Positions 1-4,770 of a DNA stretch of 5,118 bases are shown piece after piece (within the stretch, counting starts at the first letter, position 1; each line of letters opens with the position of its first letter). The notes below the pieces were generated by a model, which saw nothing but the letters and a program-made list of their open reading frames with translations, did not search any database and was not told the DNA's origin. The translations under genes were made by a program, and so were the position numbers. Source of the DNA: a bacterium. Its GTDB lineage: Bacteria > Electryoneota > RPQS01. The DNA lies in contig JAHIZR010000133.1 in assembly GCA_018814465.1 (NCBI GenBank), positions 1 through 5,118 on the forward strand. The letters run 5' to 3'.

Positions 1-737
1 CCATCTTCGGTTGTAAGCACGCAATGTCCGTCGCACTCCGCCCACGGTTCATAGATCCTTGTCCACAATGAATCACCGGCTTCATCCAGTCGCATCAATC
101 TGAGATAGTAGGGAACCGTCACTCCACCGTATTGTGCCCCGGCAATCACATAGCCGCCGGATGGAACCGGAATGATATCGCGCGCCGAGACGAGGTTGTC
201 TTCTGTCCAGATATTCGACCAAAGTAGCTCCCCATCAGGATCTATTTCGAATACCAGAATCTCGTCGCCGACCGCTTTGTCCGCAGCAATTATGAAGTTG
301 CCTGCGGGAGTTTCACATATCCCCCAAGTAAAGTATATCCACGGCATGTTGCCGAACTCGTAGGTTTGAGACCAAAGACTGTCGTTGTTGCTGCTGATTT
401 TACCAACAAGCGGAATACCGTCGTACTGATTTCCAGTGAACAGAATGTCATCATTCTCGTCAATCACAATATCTGTCATCACAATACCTTCCCAGTTTCT
501 AGTATAGCGATGCCACACGAGATCGCCATCTGCGGAGAGCCGCATAATGAAGCCCTCTGTGTAAACTGATCCCGTGGAACCACACGAGATAATATCCCCA
601 TTTGAGAGCGTCCCAATATCATACGTGAAATAATCACTCTCCTCACAGAGCAAATACGTCCGTGACCAAACCGTGTCCGGCGGCTGAGTCCATCCCACAA
701 TCCACCCAATAAGTATCACCAGCACTCCGTATCTCAT
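1..737 (-). CDS. Secreted W-repeat beta-propeller-like protein, partial (3' end outside window)
   Basis: An open frame of 245 codons begins at ATG 737 and runs without a stop off the left edge, so the C-terminus is missing. Residues 1-18 are a hydrophobic signal peptide (MRYGVLVILIGWIVGWTQ), so the product is probably exported. The mature part shows a repeating unit of about 50 residues, each with an acidic/Ser-Leu-Trp-x-x-x-Tyr strand: W24 (DTVWSRTY), W75 (DLVWHRYT), W122 (DSLWSQTY), W173 (ELLWSNIW) and W225 (DSLWTRIY). Between them are strands such as NGDIISCGSTG and GGYVIAGAQYGG. This pattern is typical of PQQ-like or delta-60-type beta-propellers in surface and secreted proteins of FCB-type bacteria; many of these end in a C-terminal sorting domain, which cannot be seen here. 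The start is supported by AGAGGG just upstream. Ligand and function are unknown. The gene lies beyond a terminator, so it is probably transcribed separately from the M23 gene. Confidence 0.85.
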   Translation of the reverse strand, partial: MRYGVLVILIGWIVGWTQPPDTVWSRTYLLCEESDYFTYDIGTLSNGDIISCGSTGSVYTEGFIMRLSADGDLVWHRYTRNWEGIVMTDIVIDENDDILFTGNQYDGIPLVGKISSNNDSLWSQTYEFGNMPWIYFTWGICETPAGNFIIAADKAVGDEILVFEIDPDGELLWSNIWTEDNLVSARDIIPVPSGGYVIAGAQYGGVTVPYYLRLMRLDEAGDSLWTRIYEPWAECDGHCVLTTED

Positions 738-773
738 GATGCCCTCTGTCTGTAACCACGCCTGATTCGTTAC

Positions 774-802
774 AAAATAGCCTTCTTTCCCCGTATTTGC
801 AA
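774..802 (-). promoter_or_regulatory. Candidate promoter of the propeller gene
   Basis: Reading the minus strand, TTGCAA (797-802) and TATTTT (774-779) are separated by 17 bases, placing transcription start about 30 bases before the ATG at 737. The -10 region reads TATTTTG, which also resembles the TAnnTTTG element of Bacteroidetes promoters. It lies directly after the terminator of the upstream gene, where a promoter would be expected. It was identified by eye only. Confidence 0.3.
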
Positions 803-817
803 TCCCTTGCAAGCAAC

Positions 818-845
818 AAAAAACCCGGAACGGGCATGCTCCGGG
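818..845 (-). terminator. Intrinsic terminator of the M23 peptidase gene
   Basis: On the minus strand a 6-bp GC-rich stem, CCCGGA (840-845) with TCCGGG (824-829), closes a 10-nt loop and is followed at once by six T residues (818-823). It starts about 36 bases after the stop of the M23 peptidase gene and separates it from the propeller gene. Confidence 0.8.
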
Positions 846-881
846 GCTTCAATCTAAGGGTGCTAATGCTATGAGGTAAGT

Positions 882-1829
882 CTAATTGTGTCGGCTGCCG
901 TTTCCCGAGGCGGCTAAAGTGGGGAAGCGTTCGGACTCGTCGAAGACATAATTGATAGGATTCACGGCAACGCCGTTGATCCGGACTTCGTAGTGCAGAT
1001 GCGGCGCGGTGGAGCGTCCCGTCGAGCCGACCTGCCCGATAATATCGCCCTTGAACACCGTTTGCCCCTTTTTCACATTAACCTTGTTCAGATGGCCGTA
1101 AGCGGTTTCGTAGCCCTGCCCGTGATCAATCACGATAAATTTGCCGTAATTGTAATACACTCCGGCATATACGACCTTGCCTCCGGCAGTCGCTTTAACC
1201 GGCGTACCGCGCGGGGCGGAATAATCAAGGCCGCAGTGACGGGTCAGCTTTTTCGTAAAGGGATCGGGCCGGACTCCAAAAAAGCTTGACATGTAGCCGG
1301 TGTCTACAGGCCGCAGGGTCGGCATATGCTCCAGCAGCGCGGCGTCCGCCTGAAATTTCTCGTTAATTTCCTCGAAGCTCGCCCGCTGCAGCTCAATCTC
1401 CCGCTCCAGTTTGTCAAGTGTCCAGGAAACCTTGTTGACCTCGGGGATGGTCGGCATCAGGATCGGATCGGTAACGCTGCCTCCGACACCCACATTTCTC
1501 ACGTCCGCCTCGAGCAAGGGCAGATCAGCCATGAGCCGCAGCATATTGTCGGACTCGGCCAAGTAAGACATCCGCTCGGCGGCCTCATGCAGCCGCAAAT
1601 CGAAGTTGGCCACATTTTCGCGCAATAGATGATTTTCCTGGGCCAGCACTTCCGTCTTCTTCGTGGAAACAATTTTACTGACCGTGACTCCAACCCCGAT
1701 ATTGAACAGCACGAACACGCACACCACCGCCGCCACAGCCCATTTCACCTTTTTCTTGGTGAGAGACCACTCTATCTTTTTCGTCAGATCGTGGGAGAGA
1801 TAGATCAGTTTAAAGCTGCGATTTGGCAT
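882..1829 (-). CDS. Membrane-anchored M23 family metallopeptidase (LytM/NlpD-type)
   Basis: The 315-residue protein is a zinc peptidase of the M23 family, whose members cut peptide cross-links in peptidoglycan or act as division activators. Residues 1-28 are basic and cytoplasmic, 29-50 form one membrane segment, and 55-100 and 130-165 look like coiled coil. The catalytic domain begins near 180 (SSFFGVRPDPF). The full M23 set is present: H198 and D202 (HCGLD) and H279 (HLHYEV) as zinc ligands, with H246 (YGHL) and H277 as catalytic histidines. It is therefore likely an active enzyme rather than a degenerate NlpD/EnvC activator. Topology puts the domain in the periplasm. ATG 1829 is preceded by no clear Shine-Dalgarno (CCCGGACCGG), but the conserved-looking basic N-terminus supports it. 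The gene has its own candidate promoter, a structured leader and a terminator, so it is probably monocistronic. Confidence 0.93.
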   Translation of the reverse strand: MPNRSFKLIYLSHDLTKKIEWSLTKKKVKWAVAAVVCVFVLFNIGVGVTVSKIVSTKKTEVLAQENHLLRENVANFDLRLHEAAERMSYLAESDNMLRLMADLPLLEADVRNVGVGGSVTDPILMPTIPEVNKVSWTLDKLEREIELQRASFEEINEKFQADAALLEHMPTLRPVDTGYMSSFFGVRPDPFTKKLTRHCGLDYSAPRGTPVKATAGGKVVYAGVYYNYGKFIVIDHGQGYETAYGHLNKVNVKKGQTVFKGDIIGQVGSTGRSTAPHLHYEVRINGVAVNPINYVFDESERFPTLAASGNGSRHN

Positions 1830-1882
1830 CCGGTCCGGGAAATTTTTGTCTAAGGAATCTGTTATAGATGTGAAGAGGAGTG

Positions 1883-1921
1883 CAAGGAGTGGACCTCTGT
1901 AGGTTCTACAGGCTCTCCTTG
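1883..1921 (-). promoter_or_regulatory. Nested hairpin in the M23 mRNA leader
   Basis: Two perfect stems are nested. The outer arms are 1883-1889 and 1915-1921 (CAAGGAG with CTCCTTG, 7 bp) and the inner arms are 1897-1902 and 1906-1911 (CTGTAG with CTACAG, 6 bp) around a 3-nt loop. Neither strand has a T-run after it, so this is not an intrinsic terminator. In the peptidase mRNA it would lie about 54 nt before the start codon, and an AAGGAG sequence is locked in the outer stem. A role in mRNA stability or translation control is inference. Confidence 0.45.
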
Positions 1922-1929
1922 ATGCAGGT

Positions 1930-1945
1930 CAGCATGATTATGCTG
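1930..1945 (-). promoter_or_regulatory. Second leader hairpin upstream of the M23 gene
   Basis: A perfect 6-bp inverted repeat, CAGCAT (1930-1935) with ATGCTG (1940-1945), surrounds a 4-base loop. It lies 8 bases from the larger nested hairpin and inside the predicted leader of the M23 transcript. It has no poly-T tail. It could equally be a small protein-binding palindrome. Confidence 0.3.
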
Positions 1946-1996
1946 TTGTATTACAATGAGTTGCAAAACCAGCGGGTGTATTCACAGTTTCTCAGG

Positions 1997-2025
1997 AATC
2001 TAATGATTTATTGCGGTTAAGTCAA
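1997..2025 (-). promoter_or_regulatory. Candidate promoter of the M23 peptidase gene
   Basis: On the minus strand TTGACT (2020-2025, five of six matches to the sigma-70 -35 box) and TAGATT (1997-2002, four of six) are 17 bases apart. Transcription would begin near 1990 and give a leader of about 160 nt containing both hairpins. The site lies after the stop of the FmdB gene, with no clear terminator between them, so read-through from FmdB is also possible. Confidence 0.4.
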
Positions 2026-2076
2026 GAACTTAGCCGTATTTTCTCACAATTTTGCTATAGCAGGCTGATTTTGCCG

Positions 2077-2307
2077 CTAATGGTTGCAATGCCCTCCACC
2101 ACAGCAGGTTCCATGCGGCTGCCCGCAGGGTCCTAAATCAGCGGAGGCCGAGCCGGAAGCGGCGGCGGCAAAGGTCGAAAACTGCTTGATGAAGATGCGC
2201 TCGGCATCACAGACCGGGCATTGCTGCACTTTTTCATGGGTACAGTGCTTCTCGAGCAGCTCGATGACCGTACCGCATTCGCTGCATTTATACTCAAAAA
2301 TGGGCAT
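2077..2307 (-). CDS. FmdB-family zinc-ribbon protein with Cys/His-rich tail
   Basis: This 76-residue protein starts MPIFEYKCSECG and matches the FmdB (CxxC_CxxC_SSSS) regulatory-protein family. A zinc ribbon is formed by two knuckles, C8-x-x-C11 and C30-x-x-C33 (CPVC). Family members are widespread and poorly characterised; the name comes from a proposed regulator in methylotrophs, so the exact role is unknown. After the ribbon comes an Ala/Ser-rich linker (47-57) and a second metal-binding-like cluster, C61, H65, C68, C69, H73, C74 and H76. The length is within the usual 60-110 range. The start is supported by AGGA about 10 bases upstream. The gene diverges from HU across a shared 316-bp intergenic region. 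Confidence 0.88.
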   Translation of the reverse strand: MPIFEYKCSECGTVIELLEKHCTHEKVQQCPVCDAERIFIKQFSTFAAAASGSASADLGPCGQPHGTCCGGGHCNH

Positions 2308-2382
2308 TGGGGTTCATCCTGAAGAGTCCGTTTCATCCGCGGTTTTCGGACGGGCTGGCTGTTCGAAATCGAGGACGCAGTG

Positions 2383-2411
2383 AATTTAGCGAATAGAGTC
2401 CGAAAGTGCAA
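2383..2411 (-). promoter_or_regulatory. Candidate promoter of the FmdB gene
   Basis: On the minus strand TTGCAC (2406-2411) and TAAATT (2383-2388) are 17 bases apart, which would give a leader of about 70 nt before ATG 2307. The -35 match is weak (TTG only); the -10 matches four of six. Confidence 0.25.
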
Positions 2412-2500
2412 GTCGCTTGAGTTTTGCAAGTGGAGTCTCAAATCCTCAAAAAACAGATAGTACTCAACAGCTCAAATTCCTGCATAACTCAACAATTTTC

Positions 2501-2529
2501 TTGACTTTGTTGGCAACTATCTGCATATT
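2501..2529 (+). promoter_or_regulatory. Candidate promoter of the HU gene
   Basis: TTGACT (2501-2506) and CATATT (2524-2529) are separated by 17 bases in an AT-rich stretch, giving a leader of about 88 nt before the HU start. The -35 matches five of six and the -10 four of six. It lies within the divergent FmdB-HU intergenic region. Confidence 0.4.
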
Positions 2530-2623
2530 CCTCATAGTGGGTCAAGACCGTGCAAAATGCCCGAATCTTGATACGAAAACTCGCCAACAACCAATGAACC
2601 CTGAACACGAGAAGAAGACCTCT

Positions 2624-2896
2624 ATGAACAAAGAAGACCTGGTTACCGCAGTCTCAGCAAAAGCTGGATTAACAAAGAAAAGCGCAGAGGAGACCGTACA
2701 AGCAGTCCTCGATACCATTCGCGATGCCGTTTGGGATGGAGATAAAGTTACCTTGGCAGGATTTGGCAATTTTTTACTGGTGGAACGGTCCGCTCGCAAG
2801 GGACGCAATCCCCGCACCGGCGAAGAAGTTGAAATCTCCGCCCGCAAAGTGCCCAAGTTTGTTCCGGGAAAGCAGTTTAAGGAGTATGTGAAATAG
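2624..2896 (+). CDS. HU family DNA-binding protein
   Basis: The 90-residue product has the exact length and layout of HU, the small dimeric protein that bends and compacts DNA in the nucleoid. Residues 1-40 (MNKEDLVTAVSAKAGLTKKS onward) form the two-helix dimer body. The hallmark GFGNF (46-50) and the arm RKGRNPRTGEE (58-68) follow, with P63 in the position of the intercalating proline. The C-terminus VPKFVPGKQFKEYVK is also typical. The frame stays open upstream to 2417, but the extra 69 codons resemble no HU extension and overlap the candidate promoter, so ATG 2624 is chosen; a purine-rich GAGAAG lies ahead of it. YceI follows 45 bases later on the same strand without a strong terminator between them. 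HU and IHF subunits look alike; length and the lack of IHF-specific features favour a homodimeric HU. Confidence 0.95.
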   Translation: MNKEDLVTAVSAKAGLTKKSAEETVQAVLDTIRDAVWDGDKVTLAGFGNFLLVERSARKGRNPRTGEEVEISARKVPKFVPGKQFKEYVK

Positions 2897-2901
2897 CTGC
2901 T

Positions 2902-2937
2902 TCATGAATGGATCGGTTCATGACGATGCATTTCGTC
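2902..2937 (+). promoter_or_regulatory. Paired hairpins between HU and the YceI gene
   Basis: A perfect 7-bp inverted repeat, TCATGAA (2902-2908) with TTCATGA (2917-2923), is followed by a second, GACGA (2922-2926) with TCGTC (2933-2937). They share two bases, so both cannot form fully at once. Neither has a T-run, so they are not intrinsic terminators. The second ends 4 bases before the YceI start codon, where a Shine-Dalgarno would normally be. Confidence 0.35.
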
Positions 2938-2941
2938 CGCG

Positions 2942-3553
2942 ATGACAAGGACTGTTCTTTTTAATATCCTGTTCACTGCAGGCCTCCTTCTATTCGCCGT
3001 GGCGGGGCTTCCCGAACCTTTGGTCTTTTCCACTATCGAGGGTGACAGCCGAAACATGGCCATGTTCGAATCGAACGCGCCGCTGGAGAGAATCATCGGA
3101 CGAACACATGATCTGCAAGCAACCTTAGCCATAGATCCTTCGGACTTAAGCAGTAAAATCAGCGGGACATTCACAGTTGATCTGAGCACGCTGGATACCG
3201 GACTGCAATTGCGCAATCAGCATATGCGCGAGAACCATCTGGAAACCGACAAATATCCGGAAGCAGTCTTTAAGATCACCGAAGTGCAGACGATCGGTAT
3301 CACCTCGCTGACGCCCGAAAAACCTGTTCTGATTGCTGTTACCGGCGAGTTGACCCTGCACGGTGTTACTAAAACCTACACTGTCCCGGGTGAAATTACC
3401 TATTGGACGGTCGGTGAAGAAAAAATGCTGTCGGGTCGCGCCAAGTGGAAGATTAATCTGCAGGATCACGAAGTCAATCGGCCCCGCTATCTGTTCATGA
3501 AGTTGGCCGAGACACAGGTTGCTTCAATTTCGTTTGTTATGAAGACACCCTAA
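2942..3553 (+). CDS. YceI-like periplasmic lipid-binding protein
   Basis: The 203-residue protein belongs to the YceI family, lipocalin-like beta-barrels that bind polyisoprenoid or other amphiphilic molecules. Residues 1-22 form a signal peptide (basic MTR, then a hydrophobic core, with likely cleavage near AVAG), so it is exported to the periplasm. Family signatures are DLSTLDTGLQLRNQHMRENH (80-99), the following DKYPEAVF (103-110) and LTLHGVTK (137-144). The N-terminal strand reads MAMFESNAPLERIIGRTHD instead of the common F-x-V-K-H-style YceI opening, so it seems to be a divergent subgroup. An in-frame stop at 2921 and the signal peptide fix the start at 2942, although no Shine-Dalgarno precedes it. 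CutA follows after 22 bases, suggesting an operon. The ligand cannot be read from sequence. Confidence 0.88.
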   Translation: MTRTVLFNILFTAGLLLFAVAGLPEPLVFSTIEGDSRNMAMFESNAPLERIIGRTHDLQATLAIDPSDLSSKISGTFTVDLSTLDTGLQLRNQHMRENHLETDKYPEAVFKITEVQTIGITSLTPEKPVLIAVTGELTLHGVTKTYTVPGEITYWTVGEEKMLSGRAKWKINLQDHEVNRPRYLFMKLAETQVASISFVMKTP

Positions 3554-3562
3554 ACTTGCGTG

Positions 3563-3568
3563 AGGAGG
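3563..3568 (+). promoter_or_regulatory. Strong ribosome binding site for CutA
   Basis: A perfect AGGAGG lies 7 bases before ATG 3576 and fixes the CutA start. It is the strongest such site in the window and contrasts with the preceding YceI gene, which has none, so the second gene of the pair may be translated better than the first. Confidence 0.75.
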
Positions 3569-3575
3569 AACAGCT

Positions 3576-3911
3576 ATGAACAGCGCCCATGGCGAGTGCA
3601 TCGTGCTGACCACGATTGATCACGAAGAGAAGGCGACCCGTTTCGCGCGGGAGCTTGTCGAAGAGCGCATCGCGGCTTGTGTCACACGGCTTCCCGCGGG
3701 ACTGTCTCTGTACCGTTGGGAATCGGAAGACATCGCTCAAGAGCCGGAACATGTTTTGCTCATTAAAACACATCGCAGTAAGCTCGACAAGCTGGAATCC
3801 TTCTTTGAAACAAATCATCCTTATTCCGTTCCGGAGTTGCTGGTTTTCCCCGCGGAAAAAGTAAGCAGCGCCTACAGCAAATGGCTCTTAGAGGAAATCG
3901 GACTGTCATAA
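3576..3911 (+). CDS. cutA: Divalent-cation tolerance protein CutA
   Basis: The 111-residue protein is a full-length CutA1, a small and very stable homotrimer linked in Escherichia coli to copper tolerance, though its general role is debated. Recognisable blocks are RIAACVTRLPAGLSLYRWE (31-49), VLLIKTHRS (60-68), NHPYSVPELLVFP (80-92) and YSKWL (100-104). C35 and H81 correspond to the conserved Cys in the ACV block and the His in the HPY block, both proposed as metal contacts in the family. No signal peptide is visible, so it is cytoplasmic as written. The start is set by AGGAGG 7 bases upstream. It lies 22 bases after the YceI-like gene and is probably co-transcribed with it; whether the two act together in metal or envelope stress is inference. 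Confidence 0.95.
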   Translation: MNSAHGECIVLTTIDHEEKATRFARELVEERIAACVTRLPAGLSLYRWESEDIAQEPEHVLLIKTHRSKLDKLESFFETNHPYSVPELLVFPAEKVSSAYSKWLLEEIGLS

Positions 3912-4043
3912 CATTCTCGAGCTGAAAAATAAGTTAGAAGCATACTCTCTCTGCCGCTAATCGGCAAAGATGACGGTCGCCTCTTTGGAACTTCATCACT
4001 GTGACCGCCGTGTAATCAATATAACGTATGACCGGAGAATAAC
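3912..4043 (+). promoter_or_regulatory. Intergenic gap with weak hairpin and possible -10 element
   Basis: This 132-base gap holds a small perfect hairpin, TGCCG (3952-3956) with CGGCA (3962-3966), lacking a T-run, so it is at best a weak terminator for CutA. TATAAC at 4020-4025 could be a -10 element for the next gene, but no matching -35 box stands 16-18 bases upstream. GGAG (4034-4037) 6 bases before ATG 4044 is the ribosome binding site. Read-through from CutA seems as likely as a separate promoter. Confidence 0.3.
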
Positions 4044-4373
4044 ATGAACACACACAAGTCAGAGACACCTCCCACCGATTTTTGGGAAAGTGTTCGCGGA
4101 AGCCTGGTCAATGGCATCCGGGATCTACGTGACCGCGGTGATGATCTTGCCCGGCAAGGACGGCTCCGGATGGATTTGGTTCAGGCCCAGCGTCGGTTGC
4201 GAAAAGCGTATGAAGCTCTTGGAGAGGCGTCCTTCAATTCACTCAGTGAAGAGAAGTCAATTGAACCGAAGGATTCCCGTTATGTGGAACTGTGTGAACG
4301 CGTGCGTTATTATACCGACGAAATCAACCGGCTGCAGAAGGAACTGATTAAACAGCCGCATCAACCGGATTGA
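4044..4373 (+). CDS. Uncharacterised small helical (coiled-coil-like) protein
   Basis: I do not recognise a named family for this 109-residue protein. It has no signal peptide, membrane segment or cysteine pairs, so it is probably cytoplasmic. After a polar N-terminus (1-12), residues 13-66 form a long charged amphipathic helix and 78-103 a second one (YVELCERVRYYTDEINRLQK), joined by a Ser/Glu/Lys-rich loop. The layout, a basic helix ending in a Leu-Gly turn (KAYEALGEASFNSL) followed by a second helix with heptad leucines, resembles small unannotated coiled-coil proteins I know from FCB-type genomes in which a LxLxLxxL...YxxLG core recurs; this is recollection, not a database match. The start is supported by GGAG 6 bases upstream. 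It is the last gene before a strong terminator. Function is unknown. Confidence 0.8.
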   Translation: MNTHKSETPPTDFWESVRGSLVNGIRDLRDRGDDLARQGRLRMDLVQAQRRLRKAYEALGEASFNSLSEEKSIEPKDSRYVELCERVRYYTDEINRLQKELIKQPHQPD

Positions 4374-4394
4374 TCTGTTATTGTTTTTTGCAAC

Positions 4395-4428
4395 AGCCCG
4401 TCTCTTCGGAGGCGGGCTTTTTGTTTTT
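4395..4428 (+). terminator. Strong intrinsic terminator with UUCG tetraloop
   Basis: A 10-bp stem (AGCCCGTCTC, 4395-4404, with GAGGCGGGCT, 4409-4418; one G-U pair) is capped by a TTCG tetraloop and followed by TTTTTGTTTTT (4418-4428). It begins 21 bases after the stop of the preceding gene. There is no matching T-run on the opposite strand, so it acts only on plus-strand transcription and probably ends the HU to 4373 gene run. Confidence 0.95.
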
Positions 4429-4675
4429 GCTATGCAACATGCAGACAACCTTTCCTGTGAATAGCAATTCATATCAATTATCCGTCCGCCAATCGGGGGA
4501 TTTCAACTATTGCTTGGAAAAACAAAATGCTTTTGCGGATTTTTTTCTTGGTGTTGAAAAATCTTCTCCCGGCTCATGCTTCGTCCATCACTTTTCGGCA
4601 GTTAGTCGGATAACAATATCCAACTATGCAGGAAGATTCTTACAAATCTGCTATAGGGATTGCATTTGGGTGTGT

Positions 4676-4701
4676 TATCGGTCGAATTTTTGAGACCGAT
4701 A
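4676..4701. repeat. 8-bp perfect inverted repeat upstream of the receiver gene
   Basis: TATCGGTC (4676-4683) and GACCGATA (4694-4701) are perfectly complementary around an AT-rich 10-base spacer. Their centres are 18 bases apart, nearly two helical turns, which would suit a dimeric regulator. It lies about 40 bases upstream of the candidate -10 element. As RNA it could form a hairpin, but there is no T-run after it. Confidence 0.45.
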
Positions 4702-4739
4702 CTGTCACACTATTCGCTGAATTTCCTTTCGTTGCACGG

Positions 4740-4748
4740 TGATATAAA
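4740..4748 (+). promoter_or_regulatory. Candidate extended -10 promoter of the receiver gene
   Basis: TGATATAAA (TG at 4740-4741 and TATAAA at 4743-4748) fits an extended -10 element. No good -35 box stands 16-18 bases upstream, as is common for this promoter class. Transcription would start near 4755, giving a leader of about 16 nt before TTG 4771. Confidence 0.35.
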
Positions 4749-4770
4749 CAACTCCTTTTTCTGACCCACT

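Larger units (their letters stand above)
4429..4770. other. 342-base intergenic region without a convincing gene
   Basis: This AT-rich stretch lies between the terminator and the receiver-domain gene. It holds a small hairpin, GGATA (4608-4612) with TATCC (4617-4621), an 8-bp inverted repeat at 4676-4701 and an extended -10 promoter candidate at 4740-4748. A 38-codon frame at 4626-4742 exists but has no ribosome binding site and is not called. I see no tRNA, known riboswitch or repeat array. Confidence 0.6.

Noticed and set aside
993..1289. Plus-strand frames opposite the M23 peptidase
   Set aside because: The minus-strand frame has the complete M23 catalytic motif set; the opposite frames are shadows.
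1906..1935. A nine-codon leader peptide frame (MLTCIKESL) on the minus strand before the M23 gene, ending in the hairpin
   Set aside because: It has no ribosome binding site and no run of codons for one amino acid as in attenuators; a frame this short is expected by chance.
2047..2076. Possible terminator after the FmdB gene, around the GCTATAGC palindrome
   Set aside because: The palindrome is too short, has no loop and no GC-rich stem with a T-run on the minus strand.
2417..2623. Upstream in-frame extension of HU by 69 codons
   Set aside because: The added sequence has no similarity to HU extensions, covers the promoter candidate at 2501-2529 and has no ribosome binding site. The 90-residue form from ATG 2624 matches standard HU.
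4370..4693. A 107-codon plus-strand frame after the helical protein
   Set aside because: It runs through the strong terminator at 4395-4428, has no ribosome binding site and its translation is Cys/Ser/Phe-rich without a recognisable domain.
4626..4742. A 38-codon frame (MQEDSYKSAIGIAFGCVIGR...) in the intergenic region
   Set aside because: There is no Shine-Dalgarno, it spans the inverted repeat, and its stop codon falls in the extended -10 element. A glycine-rich hydrophobic run is the only hint of coding.
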